Translations under genes and position numbers: made by a program
In this document: positions 9,696 to 19,258 of the stretch, piece after piece
Numbering within the stretch: position 1 is the stretch's first letter
Layout: every line of letters starts with the position of its first letter
Notes under the pieces: generated by a model
What the model was told of the DNA's origin: nothing
Seen by the model: only the letters and a program-made list of their open reading frames with translations
Databases searched by the model: none
Assembly (NCBI GenBank): GCA_963809965.1
Contig: CAWELU010000010.1
Coordinates: 53,895-117,894, forward strand
Reading direction: 5' to 3'
Length of the DNA: 64,000 bases
DNA from: CAIWHR01 sp963809965
GTDB lineage: Bacteria > Pseudomonadota > Gammaproteobacteria > Burkholderiales > Casimicrobiaceae

Positions 9696-12533
9696 TCAGG
9701 TCCCGACGAGCATCTCGCCCTCGGAGAGCTTCGGGCGCGAACGCGTCCTCGATCAGCTGCTGCTGCCGCGCGAGGTGCTTCGACATGTAGCCGACCGCGG
9801 TCGAGGCCGACACCGGGCGGCCGGCGTACGCGACGACCTGCTTCGGCAGCGCGTCGGCGCGGAAGTACGCGCGCAGCCGGTACCAGGCGCCCTGGTTCTG
9901 CGGCTCCTCCTGGCACCAGACGACCTCCTTCGCGTGCGGGAACTTCGCGAGCGCGGCCTTGAAGTCGTCGTGCGGGAACGGATAGAGCTGCTCGAGCCGG
10001 ACGATCGCGACGTCGGCGATCTTGTGCTCGCGCCGGTACGCGGCGAGCTCGTAGTAGACCTTGCCGCTGCAGACGATCACGCGCCGCACGTTCTTCGCGA
10101 CGAGCTTCTCCGTCTCGCCGATCACGGTCTGGAACGCGCCTTCGGCGAGCTCGTCGAGCGTCGAGACCGCCTCCTTGTGCCGCAGCAGGCTCTTCGGGCT
10201 CATCACGATCAGCGGCCGGCGGTACGGGCGGATCATCTGCCGGCGCAGCAGGTGGAAGATCTGCGCCGGCGTCGTCGGCACGCAGACCTGCATGTTGTGC
10301 TCGGCGCACAGCTGCAGGTAGCGCTCGGGGCGCGCCGACGAATGCTCGGGACCCTGGCCCTCGTAGCCGTGCGGCAGCAGCATCACGAGCCCGCAGATGC
10401 GGCCCCACTTCGCCTCGCCCGACGCGATGAACTGGTCGATGACGACCTGCGCGCCGTTGGCGAAGTCGCCGAACTGCGCCTCCCAGATGACGAGCCGCTT
10501 CGGGTCCGACGTCGCGTAGCCGTACTCGAAGCCGAGCACGGCGAACTCGGTCAGCACCGAGTCGATCACCTCGAACGCCGGGTTGCCCTTCGGTCACGTG
10601 CTCCAGCGGCACCCAGGTGCCGGAATCCCATTTCTCGCGGTTCTGGTCGTGCAGCACCGCGTGCCGGTGCGAGAACGTGCCGCGGCCGACGTCCTCGCCG
10701 GACAGCCGCACGCCGTAGCCGTCGCGAGCAGCGTCGCGTAGGCGAGCGTCTCGCCCATGCCCCAGTCGAGCGGCAGCTTGCCGTCGGCCATCGCGCGGCG
10801 GTCGGCCATCACCCGCTCGACGCGCGGATGCAGCTTGAAGCCGTCGGGGACCTCGGTGACCTTCTTCGCCAGCGCCTTCGAGCGTCTTCAGCGGCACCGT
10901 CGTGTCGCAGGGCTCGGTCCACTCGCGGCCCTTGTACGGCGACCAGTCGACCGTCATCGGCGGCTTGTAGTTCGACAGGATCGTCGTGTTCGTGTGCAGG
11001 CCCTTGTCCATCGCCGCGCGGTACGTCGCGATCATCGCCTCGGCGTCCTCCGGCCGTGACCACGCCGTCCGCGACCAGCCGGTCGGCGTAGAGCTTGCGC
11101 GTGCCCGGATGCTGGGCGATCTTCTTGTACATGAGCGGCTGCGTGACCATCGGCTCGTCGGCCTCGTTGTGGCCGAGCCGGCGGAAGCAGACGAGGTCGA
11201 TGAACACGTCGCGGTGGAACTGCTGCCGGTAGTCGATCGCCATCTCGATCGCGAGCAGGCAGACCTCCGGGTCGTCGGCGTTGACGTGGAAGATCGGCGC
11301 CTCGGCCATCTTGGCGATGTCGGTGCAGTAGAGCGTGCCGCGGGTGTCGCGCGGGTCGGACGTGGTGAAGCCGATCTGGTTGTTGACGACGATGTGGATC
11401 GTGCCGCCCGTGTAGTAGCCGCGGGTCTGCGCCATGTTCAGCGTTTCCTGGATGACGCCCTGCCCGGCCACCGCGGCGTCGCCGTGGATCAGCACCGGCA
11501 GCACCTGGTCGCCCTTGTCGTCGCCGCGGCGGTGCTGGCGCGCGCGCACCGAGCCCTCGACGACCGGGTTCGACCGCCTCGAGGTGCGACGGGTTGAACG
11601 CGAGCGTCAGGTGCATCGGCCCGCCCGGCGTGACGACGTCCGACGAGAAGCCCTGGTGGTACTTGACGTCGCCGGCGAGCAGCTCCTGCGCCTGCTTGCC
11701 CTCGAACTCGGAGAACAGGTCCGCCGGCATCTTGCCCAGCGTGTTGACCAGCACGTTGAGGCGGCCCGCGGTGCGCCATGCCGATCACCGTCTCCTGCAC
11801 GCCGGCGGCGCCGGCGATCTGGATCAGGTGGTCGAGCATCGGGATCATCGTCTCGCCGCCCTCGCCCGAGAAGCGCTTCTGGCCGACGTACTTGGTGTGC
11901 AGGTAGCGCTCGAGCGTCTCGGCGGCGGTCAGCCGCTCGAGGATGTGCCGCCGCTGCTCGGCCGGGTACGTCGGCCGCGAGCGGATCGGCTCGAGGCGCT
12001 CCTGGACGAAGCGCTTGGTCGCCGTGTCGTTGATGTACATGTACTCGGCGCCGAACGTGCGGCAGTACGTGTCCTTCAGCGCCGCGATCAGGTCGCGCAG
12101 GCGCATCCGCTCGGCGCCCGCCTTGAACGAGCCGACGTCGAACTCGGTGTCGAGGTCGGCCTCGGTGAAGCCGTAGGTCGCGAGGTCGAGGTCGGCGATG
12201 TAGCGGCTTCTCCTGCCGCTTCAGCGGATCGAGCTCGGCGTGGAACATGCCGAGCGTGCGGAAGTGGCCGATCATCTGCAGCACGAGCACCTGCTTGTGC
12301 ATCGTCGACGGCGTCGACCATCGCGCCGGCGACCTTGCGGCTCCTGCGCGAGCCGGATGAACGACTCGATCGACCGGCGCGTGCGCGACGTCGGCCGCGC
12401 CGCCGCGCAGCGAGTCGAAGTAGGCGCGCCAGTCGGGCGTGACCGCCGCCGGATTCGCGAGGTAGTGCTCGTACTGCTCCTCGATGAACGGCACGTTGCC
12501 GCCGAACAGCGTGCTCGACTCGTATTCGCGCAT
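9696..12533 (-). CDS. sucA: 2-oxoglutarate dehydrogenase E1 (frame-disrupted)
   Basis: Thiamine-diphosphate E1 component. It starts MREYESSTLFGGNVPFIEEQ and has NPAAVTPDWRAYFDSL, the E. coli-like E1o N-terminus. Further blocks: YCRTFGAEYMYINDTATKRF, MIPMLDHLIQIAGAAGVQET, VLVNTLGKMPADLFSEFEGK, TPGGPMHLTLAFNPSHLEAV, the ThDP region LPVLIHGDAAVAGQGVIQET with NNQIGFTTSDPRDTR, DVFIDLVCFRRLGHNEADEP, and the C-terminal transketolase part LRHKEAVSTLDELAEGAFQT. The stop after EGEMLVGT is at 9696-9698. About 945 codons agrees with the family. Roughly eight indels break the frame, yet all domains are present in order. Confidence 0.95.
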
Positions 12534-12658
12534 GTGCTCATGCAGCGTCGCTCAGTCAGTGCCGTGCCTCGTCGGCTCGTCGGACAGCGCGCACCGCGTC
12601 GCGCGCCGGGAGCCGGCGTCCGCGCCATGCCCGCCGGCCCGGACGCGCCCGCTCGCGC

Positions 12659-13969
12659 TCAACGCTCGCGCGATCGGCTTCACCGACCGCCGCGTCGCGC
12701 CGGTGAAGAGCTGCCGCGGCCGGCCGATCTTGTATTCCGGATCGGCGATCATCTCGTTCAGCTGCGCGATCCAGCCGACGGTGCGCGCCAGCGCGAAGAT
12801 CGCGGTGAACAGCGGCACCGGGATGCCGATCGCCTTCTGCACGATGCCCGAGTAGTAGTCGACGTTCGGATAGAGCTTGCGGCGACACGAAGTAGTCGTC
12901 CTCGAGCGCGATCTTCTCGAGCGCCATCGCGAGCTTGAACAGCGGGTCGTCGCCCAGGCCGAGCTCGTCCAGCACCTCGTGGCAGGTCTCGCGCATCAGC
13001 TTCGCGCGCGGGTCGTAGTTCTTGTAGACGCGGTGGCCGAAGCCCATCAGCTTGACGCTGCTGTTCTTGTCCTTGACCTTGGCGATGAACTCGCCGATCT
13101 TCGCCACGCCGCCGTTGGCCTGGATGTCGTAGAGCATGTTGAGGCAGGCCTCGTTGGCGCCGCCGTGCGCCGGGCCCCACAGGCAGGCCACGCCCGCGGC
13201 GATCGCCGCGAACGGGTTGGTGCCGGACGACGCGCACAGCCGCACCGTCGACGTCGACGCGTTCTGCTCGTGGTCGGCGTGCAGGATGAAGATGCGGTCC
13301 AGCGCGCGCACCAGCACGTCGTTGACCTTGTAGTCCTCGCACGGCGTGGCGAACATCATCCGCATGAAGTTCGCCGCGTACGACAGGTCGTTGCGCGGGT
13401 ACATGTACGGCTGGCCGACCGAGTACTTGTACGCCATCGCGACCAGCGTCGGCATCTTCGCGATCAGGCGGATCGCCGAGATGTCGCGCTGGTGCGCGTC
13501 GTGCAGGTTGATCGAGTCCGGGTAGAACGCGGACAGCGCGCCGACCAGGCCGGTCATCACCGCCATCGGATGCGCGTCGCGGCGGAAGCCGCGCAGGAAG
13601 AACTGCATCTGCTCGTTGACCATCGTGTGCTTGGTCACGCGCGACCGGCGAAGTCCGCCTTCTGCGCCGGCGTTCGGCAGCTCGCCGTAGAGCAGCAGGT
13701 GGCAGACCTCCATGAAGTCGCACTTGACCGCGAGCTCCTCGATCGGGTAGCCGCGGTAGAGCAGCTCGCCCTTGTCGCCGTCGATGTACGTGATCGTCGA
13801 GTTGCACGACGCCGTCGACAGGAAGCCCGGGTCGTAGGTGAACTTGCCGGTCTTGCCGTAGAGCGTCCGGATGTCGATGACGTCCGGCCCGACGGTGCCG
13901 GCGAGGATCGGAAACGTGATCGACGGCGAGCCGTCGGAGAAGGTCAGGCGTGGCGGTGCGGTCGGTCAT
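12659..13969 (-). CDS. gltA: Citrate synthase (type II, frame-disrupted)
   Basis: Condenses oxaloacetate with acetyl-CoA. It starts MTDRTATPDL. The long intact central segment carries MEVCHLLLYGELPNA, HTMVNEQMQFFLRGFRRDAH, IFILHADHEQNASTSTVRLC (active-site His), GPAHGGANEACLNMLYDI (second active-site His) and LMGFGHRVYKNYDPRAKLMR. The C-terminal GRPRQLFTGATRRSVKP is typical of the hexameric, NADH-sensitive type. The most likely natural stop is TGA at 12659-12661, giving a C-terminus close to KPIAER, which needs a one-base correction; read uncorrected, the frame runs to 12552. It lies between sdhE and odhA, the usual betaproteobacterial order. Confidence 0.93.
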
Positions 13970-14110
13970 GATGTTCGGCTCCATCCGGGGTTCGTTCGGC
14001 TACGGTCGATACCGCGATCGATCGTGCGCCCCGCAGGTCATCGTCGGTCGGCCGATCTGTTGCGCGGTCTGTCGGCTCGTGGCCTGCATGTCCTCGCGGC
14101 GGAGCCGGCT

Positions 14111-14432
14111 TCACGCCGCGCGCAGCGCGGCGACGCAGCGGGCGCAAGCGTCGCGTCGCCGGGCTCGGCGCGACCGGCAAGCAGGTCCCACAGTTCGTTG
14201 TCGCGCGAGGTCGAGCAGCCGGTCGAGCGCCGCGACGTCCGTCGGCGCGACATCGCCGCGCCGCGCGCGTCGAGGAAACCGCGCGAGGATCAGGTCGTTC
14301 TCCAGCATTCCGCGCCGGCAGCGCCAGCGCAGGCGGTCGAGCGCGCGGCGTCCGCTCCGGGCGCCGGACGAGCCGCGGCGACGAGCGGCCGTGCCCGTTG
14401 CTCGACGCCAGGCCCGTCATCGAAGTCGCCAT
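14111..14432 (-). CDS. sdhE: Succinate dehydrogenase assembly factor SdhE
   Basis: Small protein that assists covalent FAD attachment to SdhA. In corrected frame it reads LRWRCRRG followed by MLENDLILARFLD, the RGxxE signature (R-G-M-L-E-N-D). Further on come VAPTDVAALDRLLDLADNEL, WDLLAGRAEP and CVAALRAA. Three small indels separate these pieces. The ATG at 14430-14432 gives roughly 105 codons, slightly long for the family; a later start at 14420 is possible. It sits between sdhB and gltA, the conserved position in betaproteobacteria. Confidence 0.8.
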
Positions 14433-14485
14433 CTGGACCGGATCCTGTCGCATTCGCGTCGCGCGCCTCGTGCGCATGCCCCGCG

Positions 14486-15184
14486 CTAGACCGCCCGCTT
14501 GACCATGATGTCCTTGATCTTGCCGATCGCCTTCGTCGGGTTGAGCCCCTTCGGGCACACGTCGACGCAGTTCATGATCGTGTGGCAGCGGAACAGCCGG
14601 TACGGGTCCTCGAGGTTGTCGAGGCGCTCGTCGATCGCCTGGTCGCGCGAGTCGGCGATGAAGCGGTAGGCGGCGAGCAGCCCGGCCGGACCGACGAACT
14701 TGTCCGGGTTCCACCAGAACGACGGGCAGGCGGTCGAGCAGCAGGCGCAGAGGATGCACTCGTAGAGCCCGTCGAGCTCCTCGCGGTCCTCGGGCGACTG
14801 CAGCCGCTCCTTCTCGGGCGGGCGGCGTGTCGTTGACGAGGTACGGCTTGATCGAGTGGTACTGCTTGAAGAACTGGCTCATGTCCACGATCAGGTCGCG
14901 GATCACCGGCAGCCCGGGCAGCGGCCGCAGCTCGACCGGCTCGTTCAGCTCCTTCAGGTTGGTGATGCAGGCGAGCCCGTTCTTGCCGTTGATGTTCATC
15001 GCGTCCGAGCCGCAGACGCCCTCGCGGCAGCTGCGCCGGAACGACGAGCGTGTCGTCGACGGCCTTCAGGCGCATCAGCGCGTCGAGCAGCATCCGGTCG
15101 TGCGGGTCGAGCGCGACGTCGTAGTCCTTGAGGTACGGCTTCGCGTCCTTGCTCGGGGTCGTAGCGGTAGATGCGGAATTTCAT
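14486..15184 (-). CDS. sdhB: Succinate dehydrogenase iron-sulfur subunit
   Basis: Carries the [2Fe-2S], [4Fe-4S] and [3Fe-4S] clusters between SdhA and the membrane anchor. It starts MKFRIYRYDPEQ, followed by MLLDALMRLKAVDDTLVV. The first cluster region is broken by an indel but continues as AMNINGKNGLACITNLKELN, LRPLPGLPVIRDLIVDMSQF and FKQYHSIKPYLVNDTPP. The C-terminal cluster cysteines (CILCACCSTACPSFWW-like and CVDVCPKGLNP-like) can be read by frame switching. The end, near IMVKRAV, falls at 14486-14488. About 232 codons is normal. It lies 54 bases after sdhA. Confidence 0.92.
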
Positions 15185-15238
15185 CCGTCCGCTGACGCCG
15201 GCGAGCGGCTCAGGATCAGGATGCTGGGCCGTCGGCGG

Positions 15239-17006
15239 TCAGTAGGTCCGCGCCTTCGGCGGAAACGCGTCGACCGACAGCGGCTTCATGTTCACCGGCT
15301 TGTACGCGAGCCGGTTGCCGTCGCGGTACCACAGCGTGTGCTTCAGCCAGTTCGACGTCGTCGCGGTTCGGGTAGTCGCTGCGCGCCTGCGCGCCGCGCG
15401 ATTCCTGCCGCGCCTCCGCCGACACGATCGTCGCCTTCGCCGTCTCGATCAGGTTGTCGAGCTCGAGCGCCTCGACGCGCGCCGTGTTGAACGTCCGGCT
15501 CTTGTCCTTGATCGCGACGCGCTCGACACGCTCCTCGATCTCCATCACCTTCGTCACGCCTTCGGCCAGCAGCTCCTGGTTGCGGAACACGCCGCAGTGC
15601 GCCTGCATCGTCTTGCGCAGGTCGTCGGCGACCTCGGCGACCGATTCGCCGGACGCTCGCGCCGTCGAGCCGCGCGAGCGCGCGAGCGGGCTGTCGCGCG
15701 GCGTCCCCGGCAGCGGCTTGTGCGACTGCGCGCTGCAGGTTCTGGTCGACGATGAAGTTGCCGGCGGCAGCGACCGAACACGATGATGTCGAGCAGCGAA
15801 TTGGTGCCGAGGCGGTTGGCGCCGTGCACCGACACGCATGCGCACTCGCCGACCGCGTAGAGCCCGTTGACGACCGCTGCGTCGTCGCCGTCCTTCGGCG
15901 CGACGACCTGGCCGTGGATGTTGGTCGGAATGCCGCCCATCTGGTAGTGGATCGTCGGCACGACCGGGATCGGCTCCCTGATGCAGTCGACGTTCGCGAA
16001 CTTGATCGCGATCTCGCGGATCGACGGCAGCCGCTTCAGGATCACCTCGGGGCCGAGGTGGTCGAGCTTCAGCAGCACGTGGTCCTTGTTCGGACCGCAG
16101 CCGCGCCCTTCCTTGATCTCCTGGTCCATCGACCGGCTGACGACGTCGCGCGACGCGAGGTCCTTCAGGTTCGGCGCGTAGCGCTCCATGAAGCGCTCGC
16201 CGTTGCCGTTGAGCAGGATGCCGCCCTCGCCGCGCACGCCCTCGGTGATCAGCACGCCCGCGCCGGCGACGCCGGTCGGGTGGAATTGCCAGAACTCCAG
16301 GTCCTGCAGCGGAATGCCGGCGCGCGCCACCATGCCGAGGCCGTCGCCGGTGTTGATGAACGCGTTGGTCGACGCGGCGAAGATGCGGCCGGCGCCGCCG
16401 GTCGCGAGCATGGTCGCCTTCGCCTGCAGGATCATCACGTCGCCGGTTTCCATCTCCAGCGCGACGACGCCGAGGACGTCGCCGTCGGCGTCGCGGATCA
16501 GGTCGAGCGCCATCCATTCGACGAAGAACTGCGTGCGCGCGCGGACGTTGCGCTGGTAGAGCGTGTGCACCAGCGCGTGGCCGGTGCGGTCGGCGGCGGC
16601 GCAGGCGCGCTGCACCGGCTTCTCGCCGAAGTTCGCCGAATGGCCGCCGAACGGCCGCTGGTAGATCGTGCCGTCGGCGATTGCGGTCGAACGGCATGCC
16701 GAAGTGCTCGAGCTCGTAGACGACCTGCGGCGCCATCTTGCACATGTACTCGATCGCGTCCTGGTCGCCGAGCCAGTCGGAGCCCTTGATCGTGTCGTAC
16801 ATGTGCCACAGCCAGTTGTCCTCGGACATGTTGCCGAGCGAGGCGCCGATGCCGCCCTGCGCGGCCACCGTGTGCGAGCGGGTCGGGAAGACCTTGGACA
16901 GCACCGCGACCGACAGCCCCGCTTCGGCGAGCTGCAGCGAGGCGCGCATGCCGGAGCCACCGGCACCGACGACGATCGCGTCGAATTTGCGCACGGGCAG
17001 ACTCAT
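15239..17006 (-). CDS. sdhA: Succinate dehydrogenase flavoprotein subunit
   Basis: Catalytic FAD subunit of complex II. It starts MSLPVRKFDAIVVGAGGSGM (dinucleotide-binding motif), then VFPTRSHTVAAQGGIGASLG with the FAD-linking His, GTIYQRPFGGHSANFGEKPV, KATMLATGGAGRIFAASTNA, EFWQFHPTGVAGAGVLITEG (substrate His/Thr), RDVVSRSMDQEIKEGRGCGP and GEACVSVHGANRLGTNSLLD-like text. The end is PLSVDAFPPKARTY with TGA at 15239-15241. About 589 codons is standard. The ATG at 17004-17006 is preceded by a tandem repeat rather than the usual short spacer from sdhD. Indels lie mainly near 16,680 and 15,350-15,780. Confidence 0.95.
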
Positions 17007-17010
17007 TGGA

Positions 17011-17186
17011 GTGCCCCCACGCTTGCGGCCAAGGCCGCTGCGCGACCCTCCGAGGGGGCGCAATGAGCGCCTTGGGGCGGCCCGGCTGGTGCGTCGGAGT
17101 GCCCCCACGCTCGCGGCCAAGGCCGCTGCGCGACCCCCCGGGGGGGCGCAATGAGCACCTTGGGGCGGCCCGGCGGTGCTCATCGG
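17011..17186 (-). repeat. Two tandem copies of an 88-base GC-rich palindromic repeat
   Basis: Copy 1 (17011-17098) and copy 2 (17099-17186) both begin GTGCCCCCACGCT, share CGGCCAAGGCCGCTGCGCGA, carry a CCCCC/GGGGG palindrome and end near CTTGGGGCGGCCCGGC. They differ at only a few positions. The element separates sdhD from sdhA inside the operon and just enters the sdhD 3' end. From memory, similar elements are common between genes in Burkholderiales; their role is unknown. A stable mRNA hairpin could tune the SdhC/D to SdhA/B ratio, but that is inference. Confidence 0.8.
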
Positions 17187-17539
17187 ACACCCCACAGGAC
17201 CTGGATGGTCCAGCCGGTGTAGGCGATGAGCCCGGCGATGACGGCGGCCTGCAGCGCCAGGCGCACGCCGACCGGCTTCACGTAATCCATCAGGATGTTG
17301 CGCACGCCGACCCAGGCGTGCCAGAACAGCGCCACCATGAACAGGAACGTCGCGAGCTTGAAGGCGCGATTGGCGTAGACGGCCTGCCACGTCGCGTGGT
17401 CGAGGCCGCCGTGCCAGAGCACGATCGCCGCGACCAGCAGCGTGTAGCCGATCATCACCACCGCGGTTACTCGCTGCGCCAGCCAGTCGCGCAGGCCGTA
17501 ATGCGCGCCGACCGCGTGCTTCTGGACGAGGTTCACCAT
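17180..17539 (-). CDS. sdhD: Succinate dehydrogenase membrane anchor SdhD
   Basis: 119-residue membrane anchor of complex II, intact. It begins MVNLVQKHAVGAHYGLRDWL, where the G-x-x-x-W-L-x-Q-R pattern (LRDWLAQRVTAVVMIGYTLL) is typical. Three hydrophobic helices follow at about residues 25-45, 60-85 and 92-115, the second containing the haem/quinone-side His in FWHAWVGVRNILMDYVKP. Its start overlaps the end of sdhC by seven bases, so the two are coupled. The stop lies in the second copy of the downstream repeat. Confidence 0.9.
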   Translation of the reverse strand: MVNLVQKHAVGAHYGLRDWLAQRVTAVVMIGYTLLVAAIVLWHGGLDHATWQAVYANRAFKLATFLFMVALFWHAWVGVRNILMDYVKPVGVRLALQAAVIAGLIAYTGWTIQVLWGVR

Positions 17540-17931
17540 AGCCGGATCCCGACGATGGCGGTGAGCGCGAGCGCGACGACGAAGACGACGGTGCTCGAAT
17601 GCCGCGCCGCCTTGAGATCGGTTCCGACGTGCAGGTCGAGAGCCAGGTGCCGCACGCCTGCCAGCAGATGATGGACATAGGCCCAGACGAGCCCCAGGAC
17701 GACGAGCTTCGCCAGCGGATGTGCGACGAGCGCCTTGAACTCGTCGAAGCGGGCGGGCGAGGCGACGCTCGACTGAACCGCCCACAGCAGCACGGGTATG
17801 CCCACCAGGAACATGAGGGCACCGCTGAACCGGTGCAGGAACGACACGAACCCCGGGAACGGCAGGCGGATCGCGATCAGATTGAGATAGACGGGGCGCG
17901 GCTTCGCGACGGGACGGGTCGACCCGGACAT
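17533..17931 (-). CDS. sdhC: Succinate dehydrogenase cytochrome b556 subunit SdhC
   Basis: 132-residue membrane anchor, intact. The start MSGSTRPVAKPRPVYLNLIA is preferred over an upstream ATG at 17980-17982 because the P-R-P-V-Y-L-N-L motif normally lies within the first 20 residues. SFLHRFSGALMFLVGIPVLL contains the conserved H-R-x-S-G motif, and YVHHLLAGVRHLALDLHVG holds the haem-ligand His region. Three membrane helices are evident. It is the first gene of the sdhCDAB-sdhE-gltA-odhAB-lpd series and is divergent from mdh. Confidence 0.92.
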   Translation of the reverse strand: MSGSTRPVAKPRPVYLNLIAIRLPFPGFVSFLHRFSGALMFLVGIPVLLWAVQSSVASPARFDEFKALVAHPLAKLVVLGLVWAYVHHLLAGVRHLALDLHVGTDLKAARHSSTVVFVVALALTAIVGIRLW

Positions 17932-17993
17932 CTCGGACCTCGCAAACGAACGGTGACACCGCGAAGGCGGTGTTTGGTGCACGGCGGCAGCGC

Positions 17994-17999
17994 ATTATA
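17994..17999 (-). promoter_or_regulatory. sdhC: Candidate -10 box (TATAAT) of the sdhCDAB operon
   Basis: A perfect TATAAT reads toward sdhC, 62 bases before its start codon. No good -35 is visible 16-18 bases upstream (the sequence is CG-rich). The isolated consensus -10 in such GC-rich DNA is unlikely to be accidental. Transcripts would start near 17987 and include the leader hairpin at 17956-17973. Confidence 0.5.
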
Positions 18000-18119
18000 G
18001 CCCGACGCGGGCAGCCCGCGCGAGGACCGCGTCGTTGCGTCCTGCCGGCGGGGCAGCGCGACGCGCATCGCGGTCGCAGGGCTTCCGTATTTGCGCGTGA
18101 TATCAATTAGATGAGCAAA

Positions 18120-18148
18120 TTGACCCAGTGCGGCGCGCGGCCTAGAAT
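18120..18148 (+). promoter_or_regulatory. mdh: Sigma-70 promoter of mdh
   Basis: TTGACC (18120-18125), exactly 17 bases, then TAGAAT (18143-18148). Both hexamers are 5/6 matches with ideal spacing. The transcript would start near 18155, giving a leader of about 90 bases before the mdh start, which has a good GAGGAG ribosome site at 18235-18240. The palindrome TGATATCA lies just upstream of the -35, well placed for an activator or repressor. Confidence 0.7.
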
Positions 18149-18246
18149 CCCGGCAGGCGACCGCTTTCCTCCGGTCGCGCGCCGTCGAACCGTCCGCCGC
18201 AGCACGAGCGTCCCCCCTTTGTTCGCATCCCTTCGAGGAGCACGTC

Positions 18247-19233
18247 ATGAAGAAACCCGTCCGCGTAGCAGTCACCGGCGCCGCCGGCCAGATCGGGTAT
18301 GCGCTGCTGTTTCGCATCGCCTCCGGCCAGATGCTGGGCCAGGATCAGCCGGTCATCCTGCAGCTCCTCGAGTTGCCGCTCGACAAGGCGCAGGCCGCGC
18401 TGAAGGGCGTCATGATGGAACTCGAGGACTGCGCGTTTCCGTTACTCGCGGGGATGTCCGGTACCGCGGATCCCAAGGTCGCGTTTCAGGACGCGAACTA
18501 CGCCCTGCTGGTCGGCGCCAAGCCGCGGGGCCCCGGGATGGAGCGCAAGGATCTGCTCGCCGAAAACGCGAAGATCTTCATCGAGCAGGGCAAGGCCCTC
18601 GACGTGGCCGCCGCGCGCGATATCCGCGTGCTGGTGGTCGGCAACCCCGCCAACACCAACGCGTACATCGCGATGAAGTCGGCGCCCTCGCTGCCCAGGA
18701 AGAACTTCACCGCGATGCTGCGCCTCGACCATAACCGCGCAGTGTCGCAGCTCGCCGCGAAGACCGGCAAGCCGATCACCTCGATCGAGAAGCTGTGCGT
18801 ATGGGGCAACCACTCGCCGACCATGTACGCCGATTACAGCTACGCGACGATCGGAGGGCAACCCGCCCGGGCGGTGGTCAACGACAAGGACTGGTACCGG
18901 ACGGTCTTCCTGCCCAAGGTCGGCAAGCGCGGCGCGGCCATCATCGAGGCGCGCGGCGCGTCGTCGGCCGCGTCCGCCGCGAACGCCGCGATCGACCACA
19001 TGCGGGATTGGGCGCTCGGCACGGGCGGCCGCTGGGTGACGATGGGCGTGCCTTCGGACGGCAGCTACGACATTCCCGCGGACATCGTGTACGGCGTTCC
19101 CGTGACCTGTGCCAGTGGCGAGTACACGCGGGTGCAGGGGCTTGCGATCGACGCATTCTCGCGCGAACGGATGAACGCGACGTTGAAGGAGCTCGAGGAG
19201 GAGCGCGCCGGCGTGGCCTCGCTGCTCGCGTAG
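18247..19233 (+). CDS. mdh: Malate dehydrogenase
   Basis: 328 residues, intact. NAD-dependent malate/oxaloacetate interconversion in the TCA cycle. It starts MKKPVRVAVTGAAGQIGYAL with the Rossmann motif G-A-A-G-Q-I-G. Substrate-binding arginines lie around LLVGAKPRGPGMERKDLL, NAD-site VLVVGNPANTNAYIAM, MLRLDHNRAVSQLA, and the catalytic His in VWGNHSPTMYADYSYA. This is the cytosolic-type MDH common in Burkholderiales and actinobacteria, not the E. coli type. GAGGAG lies 6 bases before ATG. It reads away from the sdh/glt/odh cluster, keeping TCA genes around one regulatory region. Confidence 0.97.
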   Translation: MKKPVRVAVTGAAGQIGYALLFRIASGQMLGQDQPVILQLLELPLDKAQAALKGVMMELEDCAFPLLAGMSGTADPKVAFQDANYALLVGAKPRGPGMERKDLLAENAKIFIEQGKALDVAAARDIRVLVVGNPANTNAYIAMKSAPSLPRKNFTAMLRLDHNRAVSQLAAKTGKPITSIEKLCVWGNHSPTMYADYSYATIGGQPARAVVNDKDWYRTVFLPKVGKRGAAIIEARGASSAASAANAAIDHMRDWALGTGGRWVTMGVPSDGSYDIPADIVYGVPVTCASGEYTRVQGLAIDAFSRERMNATLKELEEERAGVASLLA

Positions 19234-19258
19234 GGCGCGCAAGCGTGGGGGCATGCCA

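Larger units (their letters stand above)
17932..18246. promoter_or_regulatory. Divergent sdhC / mdh regulatory region
   Basis: 315 bases without a gene. Toward mdh there is a strong sigma-70 promoter, listed separately. Toward sdhC there is a perfect TATAAT on the minus strand at 17999-17994 with a poor -35, suggesting activator-dependent expression; the start would be near 17987. The sdhC leader then carries a hairpin at 17956-17973 (ACACCGC-GAAG-GCGGTGT). An AT-rich stretch at 18090-18120 holds the palindrome TGATATCA (18098-18105), a plausible operator shared by the two transcription units. Confidence 0.6.

Noticed and set aside
14038..14253. Separate small gene opposite or beside sdhE
   Set aside because: It is one of three frames of the indel-broken sdhE; the R-G-x-L-E signature ties the pieces together.
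17011..17186. CRISPR array
   Set aside because: Only two abutting GC-rich copies without spacers; this is a tandem intergenic repeat.
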